From Butyrivibrio sp. (lineage in GTDB: Bacteria; Bacillota; Clostridia; Lachnospirales; Lachnospiraceae), in contig JAFUYO010000046.1 in NCBI GenBank assembly GCA_017470505.1, forward strand, positions 1 through 64,000: 64,000 nucleotides of DNA, read 5' to 3'. The notes under the pieces were generated by a model, which searched no databases, was not told the DNA's origin, and worked only from the letters and a program-made list of their open reading frames with translations. Below, piece by piece: positions 38,305-46,025 of this stretch (positions are counted from its first letter, which is position 1; the number at the start of each line of letters is the position of its first letter). A program made the position numbers and the translations under genes.

Positions 38305-40485
38305 ATGGATGACTACAGAAGGCACAGGCAGAATAAAAAACCTGTCGAAATAGGTGAGCGGCAGGTCAGAGAGCTCCGGAAAACAGAGATTGGCAGGCAG
38401 ATGCTTGCACTCCATGAAGTGAACGGCTTCAGGGTGAGACCGGGCTTTTACAATATCAATGGCGCCACTATGCTGACAGATGGCGTTAATTTTACTGTGT
38501 ATTCAAACGGAGCAACATCTATAACACTTCTTTTGTTCAACAGAGGGGAGTTGAAGCCCTTTGCTGAAATTCCATTTCCTGAGAGCTACCGCATAGGCAA
38601 GGTATACTCGATGATCGTGTTCGGACTCGACATCGAGAAGCTTGAGTACGCCTATTCGGTCGACGGCCCCTGGGAGCCTGAGAAAGGTCTTTTATTCGAC
38701 AAGAATCACATACTCCTGGATCCGTACGCACAGGCTGTTTCCGGACAGAGGATATGGGGGCAGCGCCCCAACAAGGACGGAGCATACAGGGCAAGAGTTG
38801 TCAGGAACAACTTCGAGTGGAGTGATACCACGAGCCTGCACACACCCATGTGCGACTCTGTTATCTACGAGATGCACGTCAGGGGCTTTACGATGGATCC
38901 GTCTTCAGGCGTTAAGTTCAGGGGAACCTTTGAGGGTATTACGGAAAAAGTAGACTACTTAAAGCGCCTCGGAGTAACTGCCGTCGAGCTCATGCCGATA
39001 TTTGAATTTGACGAGACCAGGGACAAGAGAGAAGTGGGAGGAAAGACACTTCTTGACTACTGGGGCTATAACACCATAAGCTTTTTTGCACCAAATACCA
39101 GCTACGCCTCTCAGAGTGAGTACAACAAAGAAGGCGTGGAGCTCAAGGAGATGATAAAGACCCTCAAGGACAACGACATTGAGGTTATTCTGGATGTCGT
39201 GTTTAATCACACTGCAGAGGGCAATGAGTACGGACCATTCATATCCTTCAAGGGATTTGACAACAATATTTATTACCTGCTGACTCCTCACGGGCAGTAC
39301 TATAACTTTTCAGGCTGCGGCAACACGATGAACTGTAACCATCCCATGGTTCAGGAGTTTATCGTGGAGTGCCTCAGGTACTGGGTTGAGGAGTACAGGG
39401 TTGACGGTTTTCGCTTTGACCTTGCAAGTATCCTGGGCCGTGACCAGGATGGGGCGCCCATGGAGAAACCACCGCTCCTGCAGAGACTTGCCTATGACCC
39501 GATCCTTGGAAATGTCAAGCTGATCGCAGAGGCCTGGGATGCGGGAGGAATGTATCAGGTAGGCAACTTCCCCGCCTGGAACAGATGGGCTGAGTGGAAC
39601 GGCAAGTACCGCGACGACATCCGCTCGTACTTAAAGGGAGACATCTGGTCGGCACCGGAGGCTGTCAAGAGGATAACAGGTTCAATGGACCTCTACACAG
39701 GGTCCTATCTGGGCTACGATTCATCAGTGAATTTCATCACATGTCACGACGGCTTTACGCTCTATGACATGTATTCATACAACAACAAGCACAACGAGGA
39801 CAACGGCTGGAACAACACCGACGGGGCCAGCGACAACAGAAGCTGGAACTGCGGTGCTGAGGGAGAGACCGATGATCCGGAGGTTAATAAACTCAGATTC
39901 AGGATGATGAGAAATGCGATCGCGGTCCTCATGTGCAGCAGAGGAACTCCGATGATCTATGCGGGGGATGAGTTCTGCAACACACAGTTTGGAAACAACA
40001 ATGCATACTGTCAGGACAATGAGATTTCCTGGCTCAACTGGAAGCTGCTGGACAAGAACAAGAGCTTTTTTGACTTCTACCGGAACATGATACAGTTCAG
40101 GCGCAAGCATCCCTGTATCAGGAAGGACCTTCAGCCTGCACAGTGCGGATATCCCTTTATCTCAGTTCACACGGAAAATCCGGACCACGGCACTATAACC
40201 AGCGAGTCCAAGGTTATCTGCGTCAGGTTTTCCGGCTACCTTCAGAAAAAGGGACATGACGATATAGTGTATCTGGCTATAAATGCGTATTGGGAGGATA
40301 TTCAGATAACTCTTCCCAATCCTCCGGAAGGAGCATACTGGTCACTCTGTGTTGACACGGGAGATGAGGATGGCAAGTATTTTTACAACAGGCCGCGTCC
40401 CCTCACCTGGAGAAACAAGACCATGAAGGCCAGAAGTGTCAGCGTATTCATTGCATCTTACGGAGCAGGATATGGCAACAGATGA
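38305..40485 (+). CDS. glgX: glycogen debranching enzyme (isoamylase-type GH13)
   Basis: The 726-residue protein has an N-terminal CBM48 (about 50-140, GVNFTVYSNGATSITLLLF) and a GH13 barrel. The barrel shows VILDVVFNHTAEGNEYGP (region I), the nucleophile Asp in YRVDGFRFDLAS (region II, about 372), the acid/base Glu in LIAEAWDAGG (about 408) and the third Asp in FITCHDGFTLYDM (about 480). The last about 110 residues form the C-terminal beta domain. GlgX removes alpha-1,6 branches from phosphorylase-trimmed glycogen. No ribosome-binding site is visible. TAAAAT lies only 7-12 bases before the ATG, so translation may begin at or near the 5' end of the mRNA. Confidence 0.9.
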   Translation: MDDYRRHRQNKKPVEIGERQVRELRKTEIGRQMLALHEVNGFRVRPGFYNINGATMLTDGVNFTVYSNGATSITLLLFNRGELKPFAEIPFPESYRIGKVYSMIVFGLDIEKLEYAYSVDGPWEPEKGLLFDKNHILLDPYAQAVSGQRIWGQRPNKDGAYRARVVRNNFEWSDTTSLHTPMCDSVIYEMHVRGFTMDPSSGVKFRGTFEGITEKVDYLKRLGVTAVELMPIFEFDETRDKREVGGKTLLDYWGYNTISFFAPNTSYASQSEYNKEGVELKEMIKTLKDNDIEVILDVVFNHTAEGNEYGPFISFKGFDNNIYYLLTPHGQYYNFSGCGNTMNCNHPMVQEFIVECLRYWVEEYRVDGFRFDLASILGRDQDGAPMEKPPLLQRLAYDPILGNVKLIAEAWDAGGMYQVGNFPAWNRWAEWNGKYRDDIRSYLKGDIWSAPEAVKRITGSMDLYTGSYLGYDSSVNFITCHDGFTLYDMYSYNNKHNEDNGWNNTDGASDNRSWNCGAEGETDDPEVNKLRFRMMRNAIAVLMCSRGTPMIYAGDEFCNTQFGNNNAYCQDNEISWLNWKLLDKNKSFFDFYRNMIQFRRKHPCIRKDLQPAQCGYPFISVHTENPDHGTITSESKVICVRFSGYLQKKGHDDIVYLAINAYWEDIQITLPNPPEGAYWSLCVDTGDEDGKYFYNRPRPLTWRNKTMKARSVSVFIASYGAGYGNR

Positions 40486-41083
40486 AAAGAATCGCAAGAT
40501 TAGTTTTATAGTGGGCGGCTATGAGTTTATGTCTGAGGAAGATGCCAAAAAAGCCGAGCTGGATCTGTCCAAGATAAAGCTCCTTGAGGCACGCGTCAAA
40601 GCAAGCCGCCCCAATGACATAAAGGCTGTATACGAGAAATCCATAGAGAACAAGATTTTCAAGACCCCCATAGGCTGGGGGTATCTGTGCGGGCTCAGGG
40701 AAAAGCTTCTTCAAAGCGGTTTTATCGAAGAAGACCTTGTGCCTATTCCCTTAAACATTTCCATGACGCGTCACTCGGCTCTGGAGAACCTGAACGTCAG
40801 ACAGAGGATAAAGGTGGAAGAGCCAAAAAGGAATATTGAGTTTAGAAAAGTATTTCCTATCGTTCTGGACGTTGTTCTGGCGATACTGGTGATACTTATG
40901 TTTGTCGTCGCCGCGACGGGAGAGAACGACAACATCCTGAACTATAAGCGCAATGTCACGAACAGATACGCCTCCTGGGAGGAGGACCTCAAGGAGCGCG
41001 AAAAAAGGGTAAGACAGGCCGAGAAGAGACTTGGAATTGAGGACACATCGGATTATTATGAAGAAAACGCATCGGACGGTTAA
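40472..41083 (+). CDS. small membrane protein of unknown function
   Basis: Start 40472 follows ACGGAGCAGGA, and the product overlaps the glgX stop by 14 bases, indicating coupling. The 203 residues comprise a soluble N-terminal part of about 130 residues, including EEDAKKAELDLSKIKLLEAR and a TPIGWGYLCGLREKLLQSG motif. One membrane helix follows (about 133-152, VLDVVLAILVILMFVVAA). The short coiled-coil tail reads WEEDLKEREKRVRQAEKRLG. I recognise no named family. The tail would lie outside if the N-terminus is cytoplasmic. Confidence 0.78.
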   Translation: MATDEKNRKISFIVGGYEFMSEEDAKKAELDLSKIKLLEARVKASRPNDIKAVYEKSIENKIFKTPIGWGYLCGLREKLLQSGFIEEDLVPIPLNISMTRHSALENLNVRQRIKVEEPKRNIEFRKVFPIVLDVVLAILVILMFVVAATGENDNILNYKRNVTNRYASWEEDLKEREKRVRQAEKRLGIEDTSDYYEENASDG

Positions 41084-41092
41084 GTGTAAGGT

Positions 41093-41134
41093 GCTTCTTA
41101 CTGTATCTGCAACCGGCCATTAAGAAGCATACAG
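41093..41134 (+). other. mutually exclusive hairpins upstream of response regulator
   Basis: GCTTCTTA (41093-41100) is complementary to TAAGAAGC (41121-41128), and the abutting CTGTAT (41101-41106) to ATACAG (41129-41134). With no spacer between the adjoining arms, both stems cannot form together. They could be alternative structures in the leader of the gene at 41167. No T-tract follows either. Confidence 0.35.
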
Positions 41135-41166
41135 TAAACGGCTGGCATTAGAGGAGGTAGTTCAAA

Positions 41167-41841
41167 TTGGAAGACTTAAAGATACTGGTGGTTGATGACG
41201 AGAGCCGCATGCGCAAGCTCGTCAGGGACTTTCTTAACAAGGACGGATACATTGTTATCGAGGCCGGAGATGGTCAGGAGGCACTCGATATTTTTTATGC
41301 TGATAAAGACATATCGCTGATAATCCTTGATGTGATGATGCCAGGGAGGGACGGCTGGGAAGTTACCCGCGAGATAAGACAGACCTCAAAGGTGCCGATC
41401 ATCATGCTGACGGCAAAGAGCGAGGAGCGGGATGAGCTCCTGGGTTTTGAACTGGGCGTAGATGAGTACATCAGCAAGCCATTCAGCCCCAAGATCCTCG
41501 CCGCGAGAGTATCGGCAATCCTACGCCGTACCGGCGTATCCCAGGGGAATGAGATCATGGAGGTCGGCGGAATTATCTTAAACAAAGTCGCTCACTCCGT
41601 ATCCGTGGACGGCAGAGAAATCGAGCTCTCATACAAGGAGTTTGAGCTTCTGACATACTTTTTTGAGAACAAGGGCGTTGCCCTCTCGAGGGAAAAAATC
41701 CTCAATAACGTCTGGAACTATGACTACTTCGGCGACGCCAGAACCATCGACACCCACGTCAAGAAGCTGCGCGGAAAGCTCGGCGATAAGGGCGAAATGA
41801 TAAAGACCATCTGGGGCATGGGGTACAAGTTTGAGGATTAA
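41167..41841 (+). CDS. OmpR/PhoB-family response regulator
   Basis: The frame starts at TTG with GAGGAGG 8-14 bases upstream, and no better ATG exists. The 224-residue product has a receiver domain: VVDDE, phosphoacceptor Asp in LIILDVMMPGRDGW (about residue 58), MLTAKS and the EYISKPFSP lysine. An OmpR winged helix follows (SYKEFELLTYFFENKGVALS, VWNYDYFGDARTIDTHVKKL, GMGYKFED). It is a phosphorylation-controlled transcription factor. In related genomes, as I recall, such regulators are directly followed by a VanS-like kinase. Here the best candidate kinase is about 15 kb downstream at 56736, and unrelated genes intervene. Confidence 0.92.
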   Translation: MEDLKILVVDDESRMRKLVRDFLNKDGYIVIEAGDGQEALDIFYADKDISLIILDVMMPGRDGWEVTREIRQTSKVPIIMLTAKSEERDELLGFELGVDEYISKPFSPKILAARVSAILRRTGVSQGNEIMEVGGIILNKVAHSVSVDGREIELSYKEFELLTYFFENKGVALSREKILNNVWNYDYFGDARTIDTHVKKLRGKLGDKGEMIKTIWGMGYKFED

Positions 41842-41859
41842 AGCGAGGGACAAATATCT

Positions 41860-42261
41860 ATGGAGCAGTTTTTTCTGTGTGGGGGTATAGTAATACCCAA
41901 AAAATCAGGGTCAGGTGTGCGCAGCAGAGCAAAAGAGTACTTAAGGGAAGTTGTTGCAGACTTTGATGAAGAAAAAGATTACTTCTGCGGCATCAATACC
42001 CATACTCCCACAACAGCTATTTCCTGGAGAGAAGTCAAGGGAAGCGATGAGATGGCAGCTTTTCCGGCAAATATAAAAGGAAATTATAAGTACGAGAGAT
42101 ATTTCATCGTGAAATTTAAGGGGGAGAATGAGCCTTTAGTAATTCTTCTTGCGGGAGATGACAGAGATGCCCTTCTTAACAAGTTCATTAGTAAGAAGGC
42201 TAACAATCCTCTTTCAGACTTAAGTCGTGTCAATATTGATGAGAATATAAAAGGAGAGTGA
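41860..42261 (+). CDS. unknown 133-residue protein upstream of PLD-helicase gene
   Basis: The soluble product begins MEQFFLCGGIVIPKKSGSG, continues with SRAKEYLREVVADFDEEKDY and has a strand-rich second half (YERYFIVKFKGENEPLVILL). No family is recognised. Its gene lies 18 bases after the response regulator and 3 bases before the PLD-helicase gene. It is therefore probably co-transcribed with the latter and may be its partner. GCGAGGGA is the ribosome-binding site. Confidence 0.68.
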   Translation: MEQFFLCGGIVIPKKSGSGVRSRAKEYLREVVADFDEEKDYFCGINTHTPTTAISWREVKGSDEMAAFPANIKGNYKYERYFIVKFKGENEPLVILLAGDDRDALLNKFISKKANNPLSDLSRVNIDENIKGE

Positions 42262-42264
42262 GTA

Positions 42265-44049
42265 ATGTCTGCGGAACAGTCTTTTAATGATGTATTTAGT
42301 CCTACACCGGGGTTTCGTGTGACAGATATCATTCTCCTTTCTTATTCCATGAATCCGGAGGTTTTAAATGAGATTCTTGTGGAGACGGGGCTTGTGGATA
42401 TCCTTTCGCAGGCAGGAACAATCTCTGACCATGTGGAAGTAAGGCTTCAGAGTAACAGGTACCAGCACGGGGAATACGATATAGATGAATTTCCTTATGC
42501 AAAGAGCGTGATTGCCGACGGGAAAGTGAGAGGAATCAGTAAAAGCGCATCCTCATTTCATCCAAAGCTCTGCCTTTTCCTGATGCGAAGGGAAAACGGA
42601 GACAATCTCCTGACCCGGGGAGAAACTGAAGATTACAGGATCCGCCTTGTGATCTCCAGCAGAAACCTCACAAAGAATTCCATGCTTGAAGGAGTACTCT
42701 GTCTGGAGAGCGGTGTTCTTGAAAGGCGTGATTTAAACCCGGAACTAGTTTCTTTGCTAAGAGGGATATGTGAAATAGATGGCTGTAATCCTGTTGTTGA
42801 AAAACTTGCAGGCGTCGATTTTTCCGAAAGTGCAGCAAGAATCTTTGGCCTTCCATCCGGGAGCTGCTTGGTTTCATTTTGTACAAACGAGGATCAGTCA
42901 GGCAAAAAGATTAAGGATTATATTGCAAAAGACTTGGAAAATGCCCGCAAATGCAGGATAGTATCTCCATTTCTCGGAGAGAGAAAGTTTATGGACTCTT
43001 TCTTTGAGGGGATTTTAAAGGACAACCGTGACATTTATGTTATTACCAACAGCATAAGAAAAGACATCCTGCTTGAAAATGAATTGCCAAAGGATACTGT
43101 GTTTCGCTCTGTAAATGGAGGCGATGGCTTATTTGTACACGCCAAGATTTATGCTGCTGACACGGACAATGAGAGCGTCTTATATGTAGGGAGCGCCAAT
43201 TTTTCAGAGAACGGGCTTAAAAGGAACCATGAGCTCATGTGCAGGTTAAGTGTTGGTAATGGCTTTTCTTTTTGCAGCGTTGTGGAAGAAATGTTCGGAG
43301 AGCTCACATACTGCAGTATAGATGATTCCGCCACAGAAGAGATTGAAGGGTATGAAATACCGGAACTTGACCTGTCTGCTTCTGAGAGGGATGCTCTGTG
43401 CAAAGCTATGAGGGAGAACCTCAGAAAAACACAGCTGACTGAAGCTTTACGATTATACTTTGGAGACATTGATGCAGATGCGCCGCTGGCCGATGCCATA
43501 AGACGTCTGGTAAGATCAGGAGAAACAGATGAGACGATCAGCAGTGAAAAAATCGGGCTGCTAAAAGAGAGGACGGAACGGTTTGATGCAGGTTCTTCCG
43601 TCAGGAAGTGCTTCAACTCACCGTTCTATCCCTTTGTTCTTGTGACCACATCAATAGGTGCGGAGGGACTTGACTTTCACCAGTATTGCGAGAGGTTGGT
43701 GCACTACACAGCTCCCGCAAATGTTGTGGCACTGGAACAGAAAAATGGCAGGATCGATCGCTACGGATCACTTGCTCAGAGAAAGTGGTGGTCATCACCG
43801 GGAAATGTCTTTGCCATGGAGCACGGATTTAAAGAGCATATCGAGGCATCTGGCGGAATGATCCCGGGGTGGGATGCCGGTGAGGGCAACCTCCATTACT
43901 ACTTCATGTATACCCTCTATACATCCGAGAAAAAGGAACTGGAAGAGCTCTTTAAAAAACAGAATGAGTACAGAAGGCAGATTGGAGTAAACTCCTGTAT
44001 AGAACCGGACAGCCTCAATCTGTGCCCTTACTGTCATCAGAAGCTGTAG
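42265..44049 (+). CDS. PLD-like nuclease fused to a helicase C-terminal lobe
   Basis: The 594-residue protein has two parts. Residues about 1-370 are a phospholipase-D-like domain: a first segment around SSFHPKLCLFLMRRENGDN and LVISSRNLTKNSMLEG, a second around FVHAKIYAADTDN and YVGSANFSENGLKRNHELM. In both, HxK and a following Ser-x-Asn element resemble HKD active sites. From about 440 comes FNSPFYPFVLVTTSIGAEGL followed by VVALEQKNGRIDRYGS, which are SF2/SNF2 motifs V and VI. The ATP-binding N-lobe (Walker A, DExx) is missing; in longer relatives I recall it lies between these parts. The end has a CPYCHQ pair. Either an internal deletion removed the motor or this is a helicase-derived scaffold. 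Confidence 0.75.
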   Translation: MSAEQSFNDVFSPTPGFRVTDIILLSYSMNPEVLNEILVETGLVDILSQAGTISDHVEVRLQSNRYQHGEYDIDEFPYAKSVIADGKVRGISKSASSFHPKLCLFLMRRENGDNLLTRGETEDYRIRLVISSRNLTKNSMLEGVLCLESGVLERRDLNPELVSLLRGICEIDGCNPVVEKLAGVDFSESAARIFGLPSGSCLVSFCTNEDQSGKKIKDYIAKDLENARKCRIVSPFLGERKFMDSFFEGILKDNRDIYVITNSIRKDILLENELPKDTVFRSVNGGDGLFVHAKIYAADTDNESVLYVGSANFSENGLKRNHELMCRLSVGNGFSFCSVVEEMFGELTYCSIDDSATEEIEGYEIPELDLSASERDALCKAMRENLRKTQLTEALRLYFGDIDADAPLADAIRRLVRSGETDETISSEKIGLLKERTERFDAGSSVRKCFNSPFYPFVLVTTSIGAEGLDFHQYCERLVHYTAPANVVALEQKNGRIDRYGSLAQRKWWSSPGNVFAMEHGFKEHIEASGGMIPGWDAGEGNLHYYFMYTLYTSEKKELEELFKKQNEYRRQIGVNSCIEPDSLNLCPYCHQKL

Positions 44050-44070
44050 AGAAAAACACTCACAAAATAA

Positions 44071-44087
44071 GACAGATTTGTCCAAAA
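44071..44087. promoter_or_regulatory. GACA-GATT-TGTC site, possible WYL operator copy 1
   Basis: GACAGATTTGTC (44071-44082) is an imperfect inverted repeat 22 bases after the PLD-helicase stop. CAGATTTGTCC recurs in inverse orientation at 45950-45960, between the WYL and AAA+ genes. The shared 11-mer suggests a common binding site or a repeated boundary sequence. Confidence 0.35.
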
Positions 44088-44110
44088 ATAATTAAATGAC
44101 TGTAATATTA

Positions 44111-44145
44111 TAAGACCATGACGTGATAGTCATGGTCTTATTTAA
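44111..44145 (+). terminator. perfect 12-bp hairpin after PLD-helicase gene
   Basis: TAAGACCATGAC (44111-44122) pairs perfectly with GTCATGGTCTTA (44129-44140) around GTGATA, followed by TTTAAC. This is a likely terminator, although its T-tract is short. Confidence 0.7.
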
Positions 44146-44236
44146 CAAAAAGGCAATGTAAAGCAAATAACGTGTAAGCAGTCCCGGGGGATCCGGCCAT
44201 ACGGTACCCCCATTAGGACCAATGAGGAGGTTACAA

Positions 44237-44425
44237 ATGAAAGTAAATTACGAGGTAAGTGACAACACTGATATGGAGGACATCTATATGGAAAAGCTCA
44301 TGCATATTTTTGTGGCAGTTGCCATCGTCGATGCCGTTGTTATGGGAGTGGGTACAATAGTCGGTATTGCGATGCTCATGCACCTTGACAGGATACAGTT
44401 CATGATCGAGTATCTGTCCAGATAG
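44237..44425 (+). CDS. small single-pass membrane protein (62 aa)
   Basis: The ATG at 44237 follows GAGGAGG by 5 bases, a strong translation signal that makes the gene credible despite its size. The product has an acidic N-terminus (YEVSDNTDMEDIYMEK), one helix (about 24-48, IFVAVAIVDAVVMGVGTIVG) and a short tail. It has no resemblance I can name. Possible roles include a membrane effector in the adjoining island or a small regulator, but nothing in the sequence decides. The 90 bases upstream (44146-44236) carry GC-rich inverted repeats such as GGGGG/CCCCC and GTCC/GGAC, an unusual leader. Confidence 0.65.
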   Translation: MKVNYEVSDNTDMEDIYMEKLMHIFVAVAIVDAVVMGVGTIVGIAMLMHLDRIQFMIEYLSR

Positions 44426-44432
44426 AAAAAAC

Positions 44433-44465
44433 TATGGAAACGCTGAACCAATCAGCGTTTCCACA
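44433..44465 (-). terminator. terminator of the WYL gene (TGGAAACGCTGA hairpin family)
   Basis: TGGAAACGCTGA (44435-44446) pairs perfectly with TCAGCGTTTCCA (44452-44463) around ACCAA. Read on the minus strand it is followed by TAGTTTTTTC, so it should end the WYL transcript. A second stem (ATCCGG/CCGGAT at 44475-44509) lies between it and the WYL stop. It belongs to the hairpin family also seen at 5459 and 12391. Confidence 0.75.
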
Positions 44466-44524
44466 GAATCATAAGATCCGGAAGGACTGGCAAAAACTGC
44501 CGGATGATACATTTTCAGAGGTCC

Positions 44525-45886
44525 TCAGCTTAACCGGTTTGCGGCTTTGGTGAGTACTTCCTTTACTTCCATGACCATTTTCTTTGGCGATAAAAGAGTC
44601 AGGTACTCGCATCTCTCTACGGCAAAGCGCACGGCGTTGTCATACTCCACGTTGTGAATAGTAGCCAGAAGGAACTGCTGAGGCCTGCCGTTATAGTCAA
44701 CTTCGGAAGGGGCATGAATCCGCTCTGACGGTTTCAGAGAGATATTTGGACCAAAATTATCTACAAGCATCTGAAGCGACCAGTTAGTGCACTCAAAGGT
44801 GCAGGTGGTCTTGTGCGTGTGCTTGTGAATTGCCATACCGGGATAGGTGTTGGAATATTTTATGCCGTCAAAGAATATATGCCCCTCCGGATCTTTTTCA
44901 TAAAACTCTCTTAAAACAAGAGGGATTGCTTTTCTCTTTGTTTCTTTTTGGGTATTGTCTTTTTGCATTTCCACATGAGGTTTTACGCTGATGATACGGT
45001 CAACGCGAAAATGTGTAGGCCCGTCATATTTGTCAAAGGATGCAATCATATAGTACTCACCGTCGTTCCAGATGAGCGCATAGGGATTTAGCACGTAGGG
45101 ATCTCCGGCCCTGTTCCTTTCATGGAAGATGGGAGCGGAAGTATCCGGTGAATAGTCGTAAATTCCGTAGACAACATCTATCTTTATCTTTTTTTCAATG
45201 GCAGAGCTAATAATCTCCACATTTCTTAGGAATATCGAATCCCGTCCCGGAAAGGGTACTGCGTCCTTTGACCTGACATATTTTGGTCTGTCCTTGAGAT
45301 GAGGAATTGAAAGCTCACTTCCGGATAAAGAGGCGTCAACGCAGGCAGGATAAGAGGGTTCGGGATGGATGAGACTTAGCCTTTCAAGGAGGTAGAGCTT
45401 CTCAGCGTCGGATAAGTATCTGCTGCTTCGTAGTGTCCCGTATATGAGTTCCATGTCGCTGCAAGATAGTAAAGGCTCAAAATAGTAGCGCTTTTGAGAG
45501 CCCTTTCCCGCATTGCTTTTTCCAAGAAAAATAGAGTCGGCTTCGCGATACCTGATCCTCCCGCCGTAGGTCGCAAGGAGTATGCTGTTAAGGTATTTAA
45601 GATACTCATCGCTGCTGTCCGCTATTTCATCACACAGCTTCATTTTTCTGCTTGTGGTTCGGGTGTTAAAAAAATCCGTATCCTCGCTCCCTCCGCCCAT
45701 CATAAGGGAGAGACAGCCGGATATCTCTGCGCAGGACAGGGCATGGTCTATATCCGAAACTCTCTTAAGTACATAGACGATGAGTGATGTTTCATACTGT
45801 TTAAAGATATTCTTTAAGTCGCTGTAATCTTCTAAAGCCGGCCTGTCCTGAGATTGCCGCTTTAGTCTGCGAGAATTTGTGCTCAT
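44525..45886 (-). CDS. WYL-domain transcriptional regulator
   Basis: The start at 45886 follows GGGGGAA; the longer frame to 45955 adds an unlikely hydrophobic stretch. The product has 453 residues. An N-terminal part (SLIVYVLKRVSDIDHALSCA) looks like the winged-helix region. The WYL domain is near residues 265-330, with YVLNPYALIWNDGEYYMIAS and THFRVDRIISV, where the WYL element is the degenerate YYM of the family strand. A WCX-like C-terminal extension contains CTFECTNWSLQMLVDNFG. WYL regulators sense nucleic-acid ligands and often control defence islands. It is divergent from the AAA+ gene across a 139-base region with palindromes. Confidence 0.86.
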   Translation of the reverse strand: MSTNSRRLKRQSQDRPALEDYSDLKNIFKQYETSLIVYVLKRVSDIDHALSCAEISGCLSLMMGGGSEDTDFFNTRTTSRKMKLCDEIADSSDEYLKYLNSILLATYGGRIRYREADSIFLGKSNAGKGSQKRYYFEPLLSCSDMELIYGTLRSSRYLSDAEKLYLLERLSLIHPEPSYPACVDASLSGSELSIPHLKDRPKYVRSKDAVPFPGRDSIFLRNVEIISSAIEKKIKIDVVYGIYDYSPDTSAPIFHERNRAGDPYVLNPYALIWNDGEYYMIASFDKYDGPTHFRVDRIISVKPHVEMQKDNTQKETKRKAIPLVLREFYEKDPEGHIFFDGIKYSNTYPGMAIHKHTHKTTCTFECTNWSLQMLVDNFGPNISLKPSERIHAPSEVDYNGRPQQFLLATIHNVEYDNAVRFAVERCEYLTLLSPKKMVMEVKEVLTKAANRLS

Positions 45887-45931
45887 AAGCGTTCCCCCTG
45901 GTAAATAATCTGCCTGATAAAAGAAGTATAA

Positions 45932-45962
45932 CATCAATTTGATGAAAAAGGACAAATCTGAC
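45932..45962. promoter_or_regulatory. operator-like palindromes between WYL and AAA+ genes
   Basis: CATCAATTTGATG (45932-45944) is a perfect 13-base palindrome. Immediately after, GACAAATCTGAC (45951-45962) is an imperfect one, and it repeats in inverse orientation the CAGATTTGTCC at 44073-44083. Both lie in the divergent intergenic region, just upstream of the likely AAA+ promoter. They are the natural place for the WYL regulator to bind. Confidence 0.5.
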
Positions 45963-45971
45963 CAAAAAAGT

Positions 45972-46000
45972 TTTCCATGCCGCGATAGTATTTGTATAGA
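45972..46000 (+). promoter_or_regulatory. probable promoter of the AAA+ gene
   Basis: TTTCCA (45972-45977), 17 bases and TATAGA (45995-46000) precede the AAAGGAG site of the gene at 46026. The candidate operator at 45951-45962 sits just upstream of the -35 element, a position suitable for activation or repression. Confidence 0.4.
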
Positions 46001-46025
46001 AACGATGAAAGGAGTGGTAAATATT

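Noticed and set aside
41093..41134. H-type pseudoknot before the response regulator
   Set aside because: The arms abut with no connecting loop bases, so both stems cannot form at once; alternative hairpins are the better reading.
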